Shown here piece by piece: positions 47,132 to 57,138 of a DNA stretch of 64,000 nucleotides. The position numbers were made by a program, and so were the translations under genes. The DNA comes from Psychrobacter sp. ANT_WB68 (GTDB taxonomy: Bacteria; Pseudomonadota; Gammaproteobacteria; Pseudomonadales; Moraxellaceae), in contig NZ_VOAZ01000001.1 in assembly GCF_008369115.1 (NCBI RefSeq), forward strand, positions 558,001 to 622,000, in the 5' to 3' direction. The notes below the pieces were generated by a model that worked only from the letters and a program-made list of their open reading frames with translations, was not told where the DNA came from and made no database searches. Each line of letters opens with the position of its first letter. Positions within the stretch are counted from its first letter, which is position 1.

Positions 47132-47461
47132 TTAAGCAGGTTTTTGTGGCTGCTTGAGATCCAAACCAACCGTGCATTGCTGCAAGTCATTCTGCATTTT
47201 CTTCACGTAAGGTAAGGTCGAAGGGTCTTTTTTATCTTGCGCGTAGCTTTCAATTTCCCACATCTGACCGATGGTCATATTGCTGCGGACACCAATGGTG
47301 CATTTACATAATTTGGTCGCCGTATTTTTGTCAGCGACCTTATATTTGACCGCGCCATTGACACAGGTATTGATATTGTTTTGCTTGATATCAGCAGCGT
47401 TTGCTTGTGGCAAGGCAAAAAGAGCAGCTAGAGCTAGGGGTAATACAGGCAACAACTTCAT
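47132..47461 (-). CDS. Small secreted four-cysteine protein
   Basis: 109 residues from the ATG at 47461, six bases after GAGG; another in-frame ATG at 47467 abuts that site and is less likely. A Sec signal peptide with cleavage after AQANA-like PQANA precedes a mature domain of about 88 residues with cysteines spaced C-X18-C-K-C-X41-C. The pattern parallels the lipoprotein at 8055-8441. Probably periplasmic with two disulfides; function unknown. Both sides have their own terminator or gap, so monocistronic. Confidence 0.75.
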   Translation of the reverse strand: MKLLPVLPLALAALFALPQANAADIKQNNINTCVNGAVKYKVADKNTATKLCKCTIGVRSNMTIGQMWEIESYAQDKKDPSTLPYVKKMQNDLQQCTVGLDLKQPQKPA

Positions 47462-47804
47462 AAACATCCTCTATAGATCGCGTCAATCTTTCATATTTTA
47501 TAGGCAAATAAAAATCTTGTTCGTTTTATTTCGTCACGGGTCTTGTCATTTATATAGGTAAATATATAAGCAGTTCTTCATCTAGATGTCGCTCATTATA
47601 TTTACCCAACTATCAGTACTGATATCTGGTCACTGACATAGTCGTCCATACCATAACAATTAAATCGCTTAAAATACAACGGCAGCGTGCTGTGTTAATG
47701 CAAGCGAATGTTGCGCAAATATTTAACCATCTTCTTTGTTAAGGTATTTATACTTGCATTTTCAGAGAGTTATAAGTAATTTTGCAGAGCCTTTATTTAT
47801 GCCA
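47462..47804. other. Intergenic region
   Basis: About 340 AT-rich bases between the small secreted-protein gene and the end of queC. No clear terminator for queC; nothing else supported. Confidence 0.35.
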
Positions 47805-48584
47805 TTAAGACTGATAATGTGTAGGGTCAGCAACGCCAGCTTGAGCAAATCCTTGACGACGCAGCGCACAGCTGTCACAGACGCCGCAGGCAAGACCATT
47901 CGCATCTGCTTGATAACAAGAAATCGTCTGCCCATAATCGACACCTAACGATAAACCAAGCTCGATGGTTTTGGCTTTGGATAACTGCTGGAGCGGTGTT
48001 TGAATCGATAAATGATGACCTGTAACGCCAGCTTTGGTGGCAAGGTTAGCCATGTGTTCAAAGGCGGCGATATATTCTGGGCGGCAATCAGGGTAGCCTG
48101 AATAGTCGACTGAGCTCACCCCAATGACGATATGATTGGCATCGATCACTTCAGCGACTGCCAAGGCATAAGATAAAAATATCGTATTACGCGCAGGCAC
48201 ATAGGTATTTGGAATGGTGTCATTATCAATCTCATCACGATTTTTACTCGGGAATTTATCCGTATCGCCATCAGGGATAATCATGCTGTGGTCAGTTAAT
48301 GACGAGCCGCCAAGCTGAGCGATATCGATATCGATAACTCGATGATTGACTTCTGCCTTCTCAGCGATGGCTTTGGCGGCGACAAGCTCACTATTGTGAC
48401 GTTGACCATAGTTAAAACTGACTGCTGTCACAGAAGCATAGCGCGCCTTTGCCCAATACAAACAAGTCACGGAATCAAGCCCGCCTGACAGTAGCACTAC
48501 GGCATTTTGGCTTTTATGCAGGGAAGTCAAGTTAGCATCGTCTTGTGAATGGGGAGAGGAGGTCTGCGGAGTAACATAAGTCAT
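47805..48584 (-). CDS. queC: 7-cyano-7-deazaguanine synthase
   Basis: 259 residues. QueC converts 7-carboxy-7-deazaguanine to preQ0 with ATP and ammonia in queuosine synthesis. PP-loop motif LLSGGLDSVTCLYWA near 33-47, the VSSVDYSGYPDCRPEY substrate region, and four zinc cysteines in CYQADANGLACGVCDSC near the C-terminus. The first 27 residues are a polar extension. No other que gene is adjacent. It is divergent from ttcA. Confidence 0.95.
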   Translation of the reverse strand: MTYVTPQTSSPHSQDDANLTSLHKSQNAVVLLSGGLDSVTCLYWAKARYASVTAVSFNYGQRHNSELVAAKAIAEKAEVNHRVIDIDIAQLGGSSLTDHSMIIPDGDTDKFPSKNRDEIDNDTIPNTYVPARNTIFLSYALAVAEVIDANHIVIGVSSVDYSGYPDCRPEYIAAFEHMANLATKAGVTGHHLSIQTPLQQLSKAKTIELGLSLGVDYGQTISCYQADANGLACGVCDSCALRRQGFAQAGVADPTHYQS

Positions 48585-48950
48585 AGTGGCATCTATTATT
48601 GGTTTACGAAAATATGGATTTATGGCAAACGTCTATTTTAGCAAAAATAGCACCATTACAGAACCTTGAGGGTGTTATTAAAAGAGGATTAAAGCATGAT
48701 TAAGGTGTGATTAAAGAGTCATTCAGTCATCACTGTATTATTGGTCAAAAACAGGCAGTTAAGGATGGGTGGTGATTTAAAGTTAAATAAGCGTTTTAAG
48801 CAGCTTTGATATTTAGCCCAATCAATTAACGTCATATTTTCAATCTGTTAGCAAAATTTGTTATAATCGCTGCTTTTAAAGCCCGTGTGCTAAGCAATAT
48901 TGCGGACTGCTTTATAGCAAAATCAACCTTGTAAAGATATTGAGTAACTT
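48585..48950. other. Divergent intergenic region queC/ttcA
   Basis: 366 bases holding both promoters. The ttcA side has an extended -10 at 48859. I looked for a preQ1 riboswitch in the queC leader and did not see one. Confidence 0.4.
48859..48867 (+). promoter_or_regulatory. Extended -10 promoter element of ttcA
   Basis: TG-N-TATAAT, a perfect extended -10, about 85 bases before the ttcA start. The -35 region (TTCAAT at 17-base spacing) is weak, as is usual for extended -10 promoters. Confidence 0.55.
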
Positions 48951-50111
48951 ATGACCGTAGCGACCTTGTTTACGCCAAAAATCACCCCTCAGTTTGATGC
49001 TGCCTCTACGGATACTGGTTCTTCCGATACTGGTTGGGATAGCTATGGTTTAGATGCTGATATCGCTGACGCGGCTACAAATGATGTTGATGTGGCAGAG
49101 CAATCGTCACCTACTCAACAACTACCGACTGAAACGGCACAATTTCGCAAGCTACAGAAAAAGCTACGCCGTCAAGTATCATGGGCGATTCGCGACTTTA
49201 ATATGATTGAAGATGGCGATGTCGTCATGGTTTGTGTGTCAGGTGGCAAAGACAGTTATACTCTGTTAGATATTTTACTAGTCTTAAAGCGTATTGCGCC
49301 GATTAGCTTTGATATCGTCGCGGTTAATCTCGATCAAAAGCAGCCCGGTTATCCTGAGGATGTTTTACCCGCTTATCTGAACGAGCAAGGTATCGCGCAT
49401 TATATTTTAGAAAAAGATACCTATAGTATCGTTAAAAGCGTGGTGCCAGAAGGCAAGACTTATTGTTCAGCATGTTCGCGCTTACGTCGCGGCTCACTAT
49501 ATGGCTTTGCTAAGCAAATAGGCGCGACCAAAATTGCCCTTGGGCACCATCGCGATGATATGTTGGCGACTTTCTTTTTAAACTTATTCCACGGTGGCGC
49601 GCTTAAATCTATGCCGCCTAAATTGCTCAGCGATGATAAGCAAAACTTGCTTATTCGTCCGCTCGCGTACGTTGAAGAAAAGGACATTGTTGAATATGCC
49701 CGTTTAAAAGAATTCCCGATTATTCCATGTAATCTGTGCGGTAGCCAAACCAATCTACAACGGGCGATTATCAATGACATGCTACGCGAATGGGATGATG
49801 CCCATCCACAGCGTTTAGCCTCTATCTTTAAAGCGATGCAAAACGTAGCACCGTCGCAATTAGCCGATCGTGAGTTATTTGATTTTGAGACATTAAGCCT
49901 TGAGCGTGATGACAATGAGCGCTTATTTGAAGGGGATAATATCCAAGCAGGGCAGACTGATAGTCTGGCTGAGATTGGCTTACCTGTATCACCAAGAACC
50001 CAAGCCTTTAATCCAAAATTTGCCAGTCATCAGTACACAGAAGCAACGGCTGAGACTGATAAAAGCAACCGTATGACAAAGAAAATTCCAACAATTAACC
50101 CCGTTATTTAG
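48951..50111 (+). CDS. ttcA: tRNA 2-thiocytidine(32) synthetase
   Basis: 386 residues; E. coli TtcA is 311. It thiolates cytidine 32 of certain tRNAs using ATP and an iron-sulfur cluster. Core motifs are [16 protein letters not shown] (PP-loop), [10 protein letters not shown] (CXXC), [16 protein letters not shown] and [15 protein letters not shown] (third cluster cysteine region). The excess length is a polar N-terminus of about 50 residues rich in Asp/Thr/Ser and a C-terminal tail of about 40. The ATG at 48951 has no strong ribosome-binding site, but no better internal ATG precedes the conserved [17 protein letters not shown] segment. Confidence 0.95.
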   Translation: MTVATLFTPKITPQFDAASTDTGSSDTGWDSYGLDADIADAATNDVDVAEQSSPTQQLPTETAQFRKLQKKLRRQVSWAIRDFNMIEDGDVVMVCVSGGKDSYTLLDILLVLKRIAPISFDIVAVNLDQKQPGYPEDVLPAYLNEQGIAHYILEKDTYSIVKSVVPEGKTYCSACSRLRRGSLYGFAKQIGATKIALGHHRDDMLATFFLNLFHGGALKSMPPKLLSDDKQNLLIRPLAYVEEKDIVEYARLKEFPIIPCNLCGSQTNLQRAIINDMLREWDDAHPQRLASIFKAMQNVAPSQLADRELFDFETLSLERDDNERLFEGDNIQAGQTDSLAEIGLPVSPRTQAFNPKFASHQYTEATAETDKSNRMTKKIPTINPVI

Positions 50112-50191
50112 TTAGCTAATTATTTCAGATGCTGTTGGTAAACTACTACCAAGTGAGTTTCATAAAGCTAGTCTTATAAAGTTAGGGCGAT

Positions 50192-50229
50192 AAAAAACCA
50201 GCACATTAGTAATAAATGGCTGGTTTTTT
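50192..50229. terminator. Bidirectional terminator ttcA / fixH
   Basis: Stem AAAAAACCAGC / GCTGGTTTTTT with a 16-base loop, between converging genes. Confidence 0.82.
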
Positions 50230-50271
50230 TATGTTTTCACAAGTTGATTGCTTGTTAAATATATATATGAA

Positions 50272-50853
50272 CTAGCTTTGAGCAAAAACTTGTAGTGGAT
50301 TGAAAGTCACCTCTGAACGCGGCAATTTTGCCACATCTTGCATGCGCCAGTCATCCTTGCCGTCATTACTGACTTGTAAGTAGTATTTGGCTTTGACAGG
50401 GTCGATATCTACTTGGGCGCTATATTTATTGCCTTCTTGATGCTTTAAGACCACATCACGATCTTTTTTGATATCGGTGGCATGAGAAATAGACAGATCC
50501 AAGGTATCAGGGTACGTAACAGGCTCGCCGTTTAACAATTTACCTGACTGCAAGCTTTGCTCTGGATAGTTTAAATAAAACACGATATCGCCATTATCAG
50601 CAAACTGCATCTTACCGTGTAAATCCAAATCGTAAGTGAGCTTATCACGCGAAACGTCATGGTAAAGGGTTTTACCATCCATATACCAATCGTCACGTAC
50701 CACACTGTCGCGTATTTGGTAGGAATAATAAACGAACCAGATGCAAGCAATCACAACAAATGCTGGCATGCCAATCACAAAGATAACCACCATATAGTTC
50801 TTGTACCATGGCTGGCTGTCTTGATGCTTAAAATTCGGTGCTGGAGTAGACAT
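50272..50853 (-). CDS. fixH: FixH family protein (cbb3 oxidase maturation)
   Basis: 193 residues. One membrane segment at about 22-45 (VVIFVIGMPAFVVIACIWFVYYS) followed by a periplasmic domain with VVRDDWYMDGKTLYHD, the conserved FixH start, and a beta-rich remainder. FixH/CcoH is needed for assembly or stability of cbb3 oxidase. It follows ccoG by about 208 bases in the same direction. The C-terminal 100 residues are less conserved. TAGGT precedes the ATG. Confidence 0.85.
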   Translation of the reverse strand: MSTPAPNFKHQDSQPWYKNYMVVIFVIGMPAFVVIACIWFVYYSYQIRDSVVRDDWYMDGKTLYHDVSRDKLTYDLDLHGKMQFADNGDIVFYLNYPEQSLQSGKLLNGEPVTYPDTLDLSISHATDIKKDRDVVLKHQEGNKYSAQVDIDPVKAKYYLQVSNDGKDDWRMQDVAKLPRSEVTFNPLQVFAQS

Positions 50854-51060
50854 AAAATACCTATTAAACAGATACTTATTTATAGAAATCCAGTTATTAG
50901 TTGGATATTTATAAATGGTATCAACGGATAGTCTAGCGGCTTAATGCTGCCAGTTTAATGATAAATGGTTCACTTGCGGGCTGTTTGCCAACAAGTGAAT
51001 TATATAACAGTATGTTAGTTAAGCTTTTAATAACGCAATAGCTCAAGATAATCCTGAGGC

Positions 51061-52470
51061 TTACTGACCTTGAGTCGTAAAGATATTTTGTTTGCTGACG
51101 TTGTACTTACCATCTTCACTCTTCACATTTAAGGTAACCGGGGTCTGACCAAATTCAATCACATCTGGGTCACCATAAATACTAACTGGCATGTCAAAGC
51201 TTTCACCCGCTTCAAGCGGTACATCGTTAAAGCGTAACTCTAAACTCAAGCCATTTTGTGGCTCAAGGGTAATCTGATAAGTGTGGGGCTCTTGTGTTTT
51301 ATTAGTCAGTTTGACGATATAGCTGTTCTCAATCATGCCTTGTTGATTCAGTGAAGACAACTGATTGCGGTCACGGCGAATATCAATCTCTAGTGGTACA
51401 CGGTCTGTCAGCGCATAGACCACACCGCCACATAGCACAGTCAGTAACGTTAAGTAAGCAAAGAAGCGTGGACGGAACACTCTGCTTGGCTCTTTTTCGA
51501 CCAATTGACGCTCTGTCGTATAACGAATCAGCCCGCGTGGGTAGCCAACTTTATCCATCACCTCGTTACAAGCATCGACACAAGCGGCACACTGGATACA
51601 GGCAACCTGTAAACCGTCGCGAATATCAATCCCAGTTGGGCACACCTGAACACACATCTGACATTCGATACAATCGCCCAAGTTCTCAGGGTTAGTGCCT
51701 TTTTTACGCGCACCACGAGGCTCACCGCGCTCATAATCATAAGAGACAATTAACGTATCTTTATCAAACATCACGCTTTGAAAGCGACCATAAGGACAGA
51801 TTTGGACACACATCTGCTCACGCATATAGCCTGCATTGACGTAGGTAGAGAAAGCAAAAATAAATATCGATACCCATATCCACGTTGACCAATCAGGGAA
51901 GGGGATAAACCCTATCATCTGCCAATTTTGATACAACGCTTCCGTACCAGACACATAGCTGACGAAAGTCGTGGCGGTAATCATCGAAAACACAAACCAG
52001 ATAAAATACACCAAAGAGCGCTTAAACACTTTTTTCGGGCTCATGGGCTCTTTGTCGAACTTAATACGCTTATTACGATCGCCAATGACCAGTTTTTCAA
52101 CATATTGGAACATATGCGTCCAAATGGTCTGGGGACACGCATAGCCGCACCACACCCGTCCGGCGTAGACGGTCACCATAAATAGTGTAAAGGCGGCAAT
52201 AAGCGCAAAGGCGGCAATAAAGTAAAAATCTTGCGTCAAAAAAGTCATGCCAAAAATATAATAATGCTGCGACGGCACATCAAACCAGATTGCTTGTCTA
52301 CCGTTATACCGTAGCCACGGTAAAATCAGGAATAATGCCAAAAATGCATACATACTGATCACACGGATATTTTGATAAAATCCGGTGACAAACCTGGGAT
52401 GAACACGTTTTTTATTGGCGTTAAGATCGACTTCGATGACAGGGATTTTATTGGATTGTTGTGCTGACAT
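51061..52470 (-). CDS. ccoG: Cytochrome c oxidase accessory protein CcoG
   Basis: 469 residues; a membrane iron-sulfur protein that reduces copper for the CuB centre of cbb3 oxidase. Five or so membrane segments, GRVWCGYACPQTIW, EQMCVQICPYGRFQS, then the bis-[4Fe-4S] ferredoxin segment CIECQMCVQVCPTGIDI...CIQCAACVDAC, and a C-terminal periplasmic Ig-like domain. AAAGAGG precedes the ATG. It lies downstream of ccoNOQP behind a terminator and a 480-base gap, so it has its own promoter. Confidence 0.96.
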   Translation of the reverse strand: MSAQQSNKIPVIEVDLNANKKRVHPRFVTGFYQNIRVISMYAFLALFLILPWLRYNGRQAIWFDVPSQHYYIFGMTFLTQDFYFIAAFALIAAFTLFMVTVYAGRVWCGYACPQTIWTHMFQYVEKLVIGDRNKRIKFDKEPMSPKKVFKRSLVYFIWFVFSMITATTFVSYVSGTEALYQNWQMIGFIPFPDWSTWIWVSIFIFAFSTYVNAGYMREQMCVQICPYGRFQSVMFDKDTLIVSYDYERGEPRGARKKGTNPENLGDCIECQMCVQVCPTGIDIRDGLQVACIQCAACVDACNEVMDKVGYPRGLIRYTTERQLVEKEPSRVFRPRFFAYLTLLTVLCGGVVYALTDRVPLEIDIRRDRNQLSSLNQQGMIENSYIVKLTNKTQEPHTYQITLEPQNGLSLELRFNDVPLEAGESFDMPVSIYGDPDVIEFGQTPVTLNVKSEDGKYNVSKQNIFTTQGQ

Positions 52471-52701
52471 AAACGTGCCTCTTTAAAAAAAGAATCAGTC
52501 TGCTGGCATGATGAACAAATACCGTTGATACTCAGGTATATGAAAGTGCAATGTTATCAATGTCAGTAAGTAGCGATACATATACAAGCAGTCAAAATAG
52601 GATGCCTTAGCGACCAAATGAGCGATTGTAAATAACTGACTTAAATATGCTTAAATGAATGATTCAATAGTGTTTCTAATAGATTGCTATTTTAGCATTC
52701 T

Positions 52702-52719
52702 CCCTACTATAAATGGGGT
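52702..52719. promoter_or_regulatory. CCCTACTAT-N4-GGGGT motif, copy 1
   Basis: CCCTACTAT-AAAT-GGGGT, about 230 bases upstream of the ccoG start. Read as 7-2-7 it is TACTATA-AA-TGGGGTA, similar in layout to NarL/NarP sites (consensus TACYYMT-N2-AKRRGTA), with a good right half (6 of 7) and a poor left half. Confidence 0.35.
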
Positions 52720-52873
52720 AGGAATGTTAAAAAGCAACACTTATATTATAATTAATGATAGCTAGCAGAGGTGATTACCATAAGAAATGAGCAACCGCAA
52801 AACCTCATCATTGTTAATCAGACTATCAATAGTTTTACTTCACAAATGAACAACAAATGTGACTCATATAATT

Positions 52874-52909
52874 AAAAAGGGAGAACTGCAATAACAGTCC
52901 TCCCTTTTT
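52874..52909 (-). terminator. Terminator of the ccoNOQP operon
   Basis: AAAAAGGGAGAACTG / CAGTCCTCCCTTTTT, 15 bases with one mismatch, 6-base loop, T-run on the minus strand. Confidence 0.88.
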
Positions 52910-52950
52910 TAAACTTACTTATTTACGATATAGCGACTGACTAAATATGA

Positions 52951-54111
52951 TTAGTTAGCTGCTGTTGTTTCCGCTGTAGCTGTAGCAGTTGTCGCTGCCT
53001 GAGGAGCAGGGGCAGAGACTGTTTTTGCTTTAGCAGGTTGAGCAGTTCTGTCTGATAATGAGTAAACATACGCAGCAAGTAGCATAATACGCTCATTACC
53101 CAGTTTGGTTTCCCACTCAGGCATAACACCAGCACGGCCATAACGTAAGGTTTCACGAATGGTTTCGCGATCGCCGCCATACAACCAGATATTATCTGTT
53201 AAGTTTGGCGCGCCAGTAGAAGTCATACCTTTCGCATCTGGACCATGACAAAGTACACAGTTGGTAGGCTCATTGAAGATTGCCTTACCTTGAGCGACTT
53301 GGGCTTTATCAAGCTCGTAACCTGGTTGGTTGCCAGAGATTGATAGAACATATTCCGCCACTGCACGCACACCATCTTCACCGATTTGATCACGCCATGC
53401 TGCCATGCCACCGACTCGGCCATTATGTAGTGTCGTCAAAATATTTGCCGCTTCTCCGCCATATAACCAGTCATTATCGGTCAGATTTGGATAGCCTACC
53501 GCACCTTTAGCGTTGGAGCCATGACAAACGGCACAGTTCTGCAAGAATAAGCGACTACCGACCTTTAACGCATTTGGATTTTCAGCAAGCTTTTCTACAT
53601 ACGGCGCGAGCTCAGCAATCTTCTCATCAATCTGAGCTTGCAGATTTGCGGGCGGTGTCTCACTGCGACGCATGGTTGCCTGCATCTCAGAAAGCGCAGC
53701 TAAGGTTTTAGTTGCACCACTCGCATCGGCTTTGGCCAAAATGTTTTGCTCAAAGTTATCGGTAAATACTTTGTTATTACTTTCAAGCTCGCTGTTCAAC
53801 TCGTTATGAGAAGTCCATGGTAAGGTTTTACCATCCACTTCTACGGTTGTGATACCTTCCCATTTTGATGGAAAGATAGCAGGGAAGAACACCCAATAGG
53901 CGACACCCCAAATGATTGAGCCAAAAAATATCACTAGCCACCATTTAGGCAGTGGCTTATCGTATTCCTGAATACCGTCGTAGGTGTGGCCTGTGGTACC
54001 GTCTTCTTCTACTTCTGGCTTGTATTTCAAGACCATTAGCAAAACACCGAGGATACCCGCCCAACACATAATACTTAGTATGGTGATCCAAGAACTCCAA
54101 AAAAATGTCAT
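52951..54111 (-). CDS. ccoP: cbb3-type cytochrome c oxidase, diheme subunit III
   Basis: 386 residues. N-terminal membrane part with two hydrophobic segments (about 8-27 and 57-77), then two cytochrome c domains with heme motifs CAVCH and CVLCH, each with a distal Met region. CcoP passes electrons from soluble cytochromes to CcoO and CcoN. The C-terminal 40 residues are Ala/Thr/Gln low complexity (APAPQAATTATATAETTA), probably disordered. Its start overlaps the ccoQ stop by 4 bases. Confidence 0.96.
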   Translation of the reverse strand: MTFFWSSWITILSIMCWAGILGVLLMVLKYKPEVEEDGTTGHTYDGIQEYDKPLPKWWLVIFFGSIIWGVAYWVFFPAIFPSKWEGITTVEVDGKTLPWTSHNELNSELESNNKVFTDNFEQNILAKADASGATKTLAALSEMQATMRRSETPPANLQAQIDEKIAELAPYVEKLAENPNALKVGSRLFLQNCAVCHGSNAKGAVGYPNLTDNDWLYGGEAANILTTLHNGRVGGMAAWRDQIGEDGVRAVAEYVLSISGNQPGYELDKAQVAQGKAIFNEPTNCVLCHGPDAKGMTSTGAPNLTDNIWLYGGDRETIRETLRYGRAGVMPEWETKLGNERIMLLAAYVYSLSDRTAQPAKAKTVSAPAPQAATTATATAETTAAN

Positions 54112-54290
54112 CGTTCATCCTTATTGCGCTGCTCTTCAGACAGAGATTCTATATCCTCGTCATCAAGCGCAAGTTGTGCATCTTCTTCGAAGCGTTTTTT
54201 GTTTTTTGGCGAATACGCCCACCATGCAACGCCTACGAAGGCAACAAAGGCAGAAACGGTCGCAATTGTTTGTAATTCACCAATACCCAT
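54108..54290 (-). CDS. ccoQ: cbb3-type oxidase small subunit IV
   Basis: 60 residues. One membrane segment at about 9-25 (TVSAFVAFVGVAWWAYS) followed by the charged cytoplasmic tail PKNKKRFEEDAQLALDDE, the typical CcoQ pattern. It stabilises the oxidase assembly. It shares one base with the ccoO stop and overlaps ccoP by four, so the three are translationally coupled. Confidence 0.9.
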   Translation of the reverse strand: MGIGELQTIATVSAFVAFVGVAWWAYSPKNKKRFEEDAQLALDDEDIESLSEEQRNKDER

Positions 54291-54928
54291 TAGCGCTGTC
54301 CTTCCATTGAGGTACCTAACTGCTGTAAATAGGCAACCAAAGCATCAAGCTCAGTAGCACCAAGTACAGCATCTGGCGCACCTTCGATGTCTTCTTCAGT
54401 ATAAGGCACACCGAAGCGATCACGGAATAGACGCATTTTGGTTTGAACGTTAGTACCATTAACTTCATTGGTTGCAAGCCATGGGAAACCAGGCATAACT
54501 GATTCAGGTACTAATGAACGTGGCGCGATGAGATGTTGTTTTTGCCAATCTTCAGAATAGCGTCCACCAACACGTGCCAAGTCAGGACCCGTACGTTTCG
54601 AACCCCATAAGAATGGGTGATCCCACGTTGATTCAGCAGCACGTGAGTAGGGTCCATAACGTTCAACTTCGGCACGTAGTGGACGAATCATTTGGGTATG
54701 ACAAACATGACAACCTTCGCGGATGTAAATATCACGACCTTCAAACTCAAGCGCCGTCCACGGCTCCATAGCGGGAAGGGGAGCGTTCACCCCGCCGTCT
54801 TCAGGACCCTTGTTATCATATATCAGTGGTACGATTTCAACGAGCGTTGCAAAGCTAATCGCAATAACGATACCGATAACCAACAAGCCGGTATTTTTTT
54901 CAATAATTTCATGCGGTGTACCAGACAT
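54290..54928 (-). CDS. ccoO: cbb3-type cytochrome c oxidase, monoheme subunit II
   Basis: 212 residues. One N-terminal membrane helix (about 12-33), then a cytochrome c domain with heme motif [12 protein letters not shown] and an axial Met near [20 protein letters not shown] and [23 protein letters not shown] are the standard CcoO segments. AAGGAG precedes the ATG; ccoN ends 9 bases upstream. Confidence 0.97.
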   Translation of the reverse strand: MSGTPHEIIEKNTGLLVIGIVIAISFATLVEIVPLIYDNKGPEDGGVNAPLPAMEPWTALEFEGRDIYIREGCHVCHTQMIRPLRAEVERYGPYSRAAESTWDHPFLWGSKRTGPDLARVGGRYSEDWQKQHLIAPRSLVPESVMPGFPWLATNEVNGTNVQTKMRLFRDRFGVPYTEEDIEGAPDAVLGATELDALVAYLQQLGTSMEGQR

Positions 54929-54937
54929 GATCGCTCC

Positions 54938-56419
54938 TTATACGTTAGCTGCCGAAGGTTTATCAACACTAGGTTCATGATCAGTAGGATCTGCGATATC
55001 CACAGGCTTTCCTTCTGGCATTTTAAGTGTTTTATAAACGTTATATGCCATAACAAACATACCCGATACATACAGTAGGCCACCAAAAGCACGACCAATA
55101 TATGGGAAATGTGAGAACTCAACCGTATCAACGAAGCTATATACCAACGTACCGTCTGGATTGGTTGCAAGCCACATCATGCCTTGGCCAATACCTGAAA
55201 TCCACATAGAAACGATATAGAAAATAGTACCCGCTGTTGCCAACCAGAAATGCGTCGTGATTAAGCTGATCGAGTACATTTTTGGTTTGTTATAGATACG
55301 TGGTAACAGTACATATAGCGAACCGATGGTAATCATACCAACCCAGCCAAGCGCACCTGAGTGTACGTGACCTACTGTCCAATCCGTGTTATGAGATAAC
55401 GCGTTGACTGTCTTAATAGACATCATTGGACCTTCGAACGTCGACATCGCATAGAACGACAATGCCACAATCATAAAACGAATGATTGGGTCAGTACGCA
55501 GTTTATCCCAACTACCTGATAGCGTTAGGACGCCGTTAATCATACCACCCCAAGATGGTGCAAATAGGATGATTGAGAAGACCATTGCTAGTGACTGCGT
55601 CCAATCTGGAAGCGCTGAATAATGCAAATGGTGACCACCAGCCCACATATATGAAGCAATCAATGCCCAAAAGTGAACGATAGACAAACGGTAAGAATAA
55701 ATAGGACGGCCAATCTGTACTGGAACGAAGTAATACATCATCCCAAGGAAAGCGGCCGTTAGGTAGAAACCTACCGCATTATGCCCGTACCACCACTGCA
55801 CCATCGCATCGGTTGCACCGCCAAATAATGAGTAAGATTTAAACGCACTAACAGGGATAGCCATACTGTTTACGATATGCAGTAGTGCAATCGTAATAAT
55901 AAAAGCAGCAAAGAACCAGTTAGCCACATAAATATGTGAGGTTTTACGTTTGATGAGCGTACCGAAGAAAACGATGGCGTAAGAGATCCACACCAAAGCA
56001 ATCAAAATATCGATGGGCCACTCAAGCTCAGCATATTCCTTGGTCGAAGTCAGACCTAGAGGAAGGGTAATAACTGCTGATACAATAACCGCTTGCCAAC
56101 CCCAAAAGGTAAACCAAGCTAAATAAGGGGCAAATAGCCTCGTTTTACACGTACGTTGAACAATATAGTAAGACGTCGCGAACAAGGCACAACCGCCAAA
56201 CGCGAAAATAACCGCGTTGGTATGTAGCGGTCTTAGACGACTGAATGTCAGCCATGGAATGTCAAAGTTTAGTGCTGGCCATGCTAACTGTGAAGCAATG
56301 AACACACCAATACTCATGCCGACGATGCCCCATATCACGGCCATTATCGTAAAGAATCTTACGACAGTGATTTCATATTCACGGTCAACTGGGGCGACTG
56401 CTGTGTTTTGTAAACTCAT
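54938..56419 (-). CDS. ccoN: cbb3-type cytochrome c oxidase, catalytic subunit I
   Basis: 493 residues, about twelve membrane helices. CcoN holds heme b and the heme b3/CuB oxygen-reduction site and pumps protons with high oxygen affinity. Conserved His are seen in [12 protein letters not shown] (heme b ligand), [13 protein letters not shown] (CuB), [14 protein letters not shown] (CuB pair) and [15 protein letters not shown] (heme ligands). AAAGGAA precedes the ATG. First gene of ccoNOQP. Confidence 0.97.
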   Translation of the reverse strand: MSLQNTAVAPVDREYEITVVRFFTIMAVIWGIVGMSIGVFIASQLAWPALNFDIPWLTFSRLRPLHTNAVIFAFGGCALFATSYYIVQRTCKTRLFAPYLAWFTFWGWQAVIVSAVITLPLGLTSTKEYAELEWPIDILIALVWISYAIVFFGTLIKRKTSHIYVANWFFAAFIITIALLHIVNSMAIPVSAFKSYSLFGGATDAMVQWWYGHNAVGFYLTAAFLGMMYYFVPVQIGRPIYSYRLSIVHFWALIASYMWAGGHHLHYSALPDWTQSLAMVFSIILFAPSWGGMINGVLTLSGSWDKLRTDPIIRFMIVALSFYAMSTFEGPMMSIKTVNALSHNTDWTVGHVHSGALGWVGMITIGSLYVLLPRIYNKPKMYSISLITTHFWLATAGTIFYIVSMWISGIGQGMMWLATNPDGTLVYSFVDTVEFSHFPYIGRAFGGLLYVSGMFVMAYNVYKTLKMPEGKPVDIADPTDHEPSVDKPSAANV

Positions 56420-57009
56420 TGGATGATTCCTTTACAGCCCGAATTATCAACAGAATTAACTAACTCTCCGCGGCATCTGTATTATAGAGGTCTATAAACA
56501 GATAATGATTGCGGTACATGCTATTTTTTGACTGATCTTATCGCCGTTACGTTATTAACTATCAAGCTAAGCCTTCGCTAGTGATCAGCTGTCGCTGATG
56601 AGTAGAGGACGGCGATAAAAACGCACTGCGCTCACAGCTAGTCGATAGTAGGATTGTTAATAAACGGTCAAGTTTGATAAGAAAATACGCCTTCCTTGAG
56701 CATCAAACATCTATTGAGGCTGAGTATGTATCTTAATTATTACTGCTAAAAGTAGTATGAACGAAGATAGATACTGATATTCAACGGGTGATAAGAAGCT
56801 TATACACCATTGATGTATGCTAGCGGCGGCTGACAAAAACACATGTTTACGTAACGTTTAGCTAAAACTCCCGACTCTGTTTAAGGGTATTGTAACGCAA
56901 ACCTAATCAAATATCATCAGAACTATGCGCCAAAATACAAACTCTTTGGTAAAAACATTCGCAAACAACTTATTATTGCAGCGTTACACACCTATTTTAT
57001 ACCCAATTT

Positions 57010-57027
57010 CCCTACTATTCTAGGGGT
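57010..57027. promoter_or_regulatory. CCCTACTAT-N4-GGGGT motif, copy 2
   Basis: CCCTACTAT-TCTA-GGGGT, about 240 bases upstream of the SCP2 gene and 590 upstream of ccoN. As 7-2-7 it reads TACTATT-CT-AGGGGTG. Same motif as at 52702. Confidence 0.35.
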
Positions 57028-57108
57028 GAAAAAATATACTGCTCAGCTGCTAAAAAAAATTTATAAGAAGGTTTTGTAACAATAGCGTCACTGTTGTCAT
57101 AAATAGGT

Positions 57109-57138
57109 TTTACTTATTATCAAGTCGCATCTTATAAT
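57109..57138 (+). promoter_or_regulatory. Candidate sigma-70 promoter of the SCP2 gene
   Basis: TTTACT (4 of 6) and a perfect TATAAT at 57133-57138, 18 bases apart, about 130 bases before the start codon. Confidence 0.45.

Larger units (their letters stand above)
52471..52950. other. Gap between ccoP and ccoG
   Basis: 480 bases. Holds the cco operon terminator (52874-52909), one copy of the CCCTACTAT-N4-GGGGT motif at 52702-52719, and the ccoG promoter. A half FNR-like TTGAT occurs at 52535 without a matching partner. Confidence 0.45.

Noticed and set aside
56420-57000. FNR/ANR box upstream of ccoN
   Set aside because: Several TTGAT or ATCAA half sites but no properly spaced TTGAT-N4-ATCAA with an acceptable second half.
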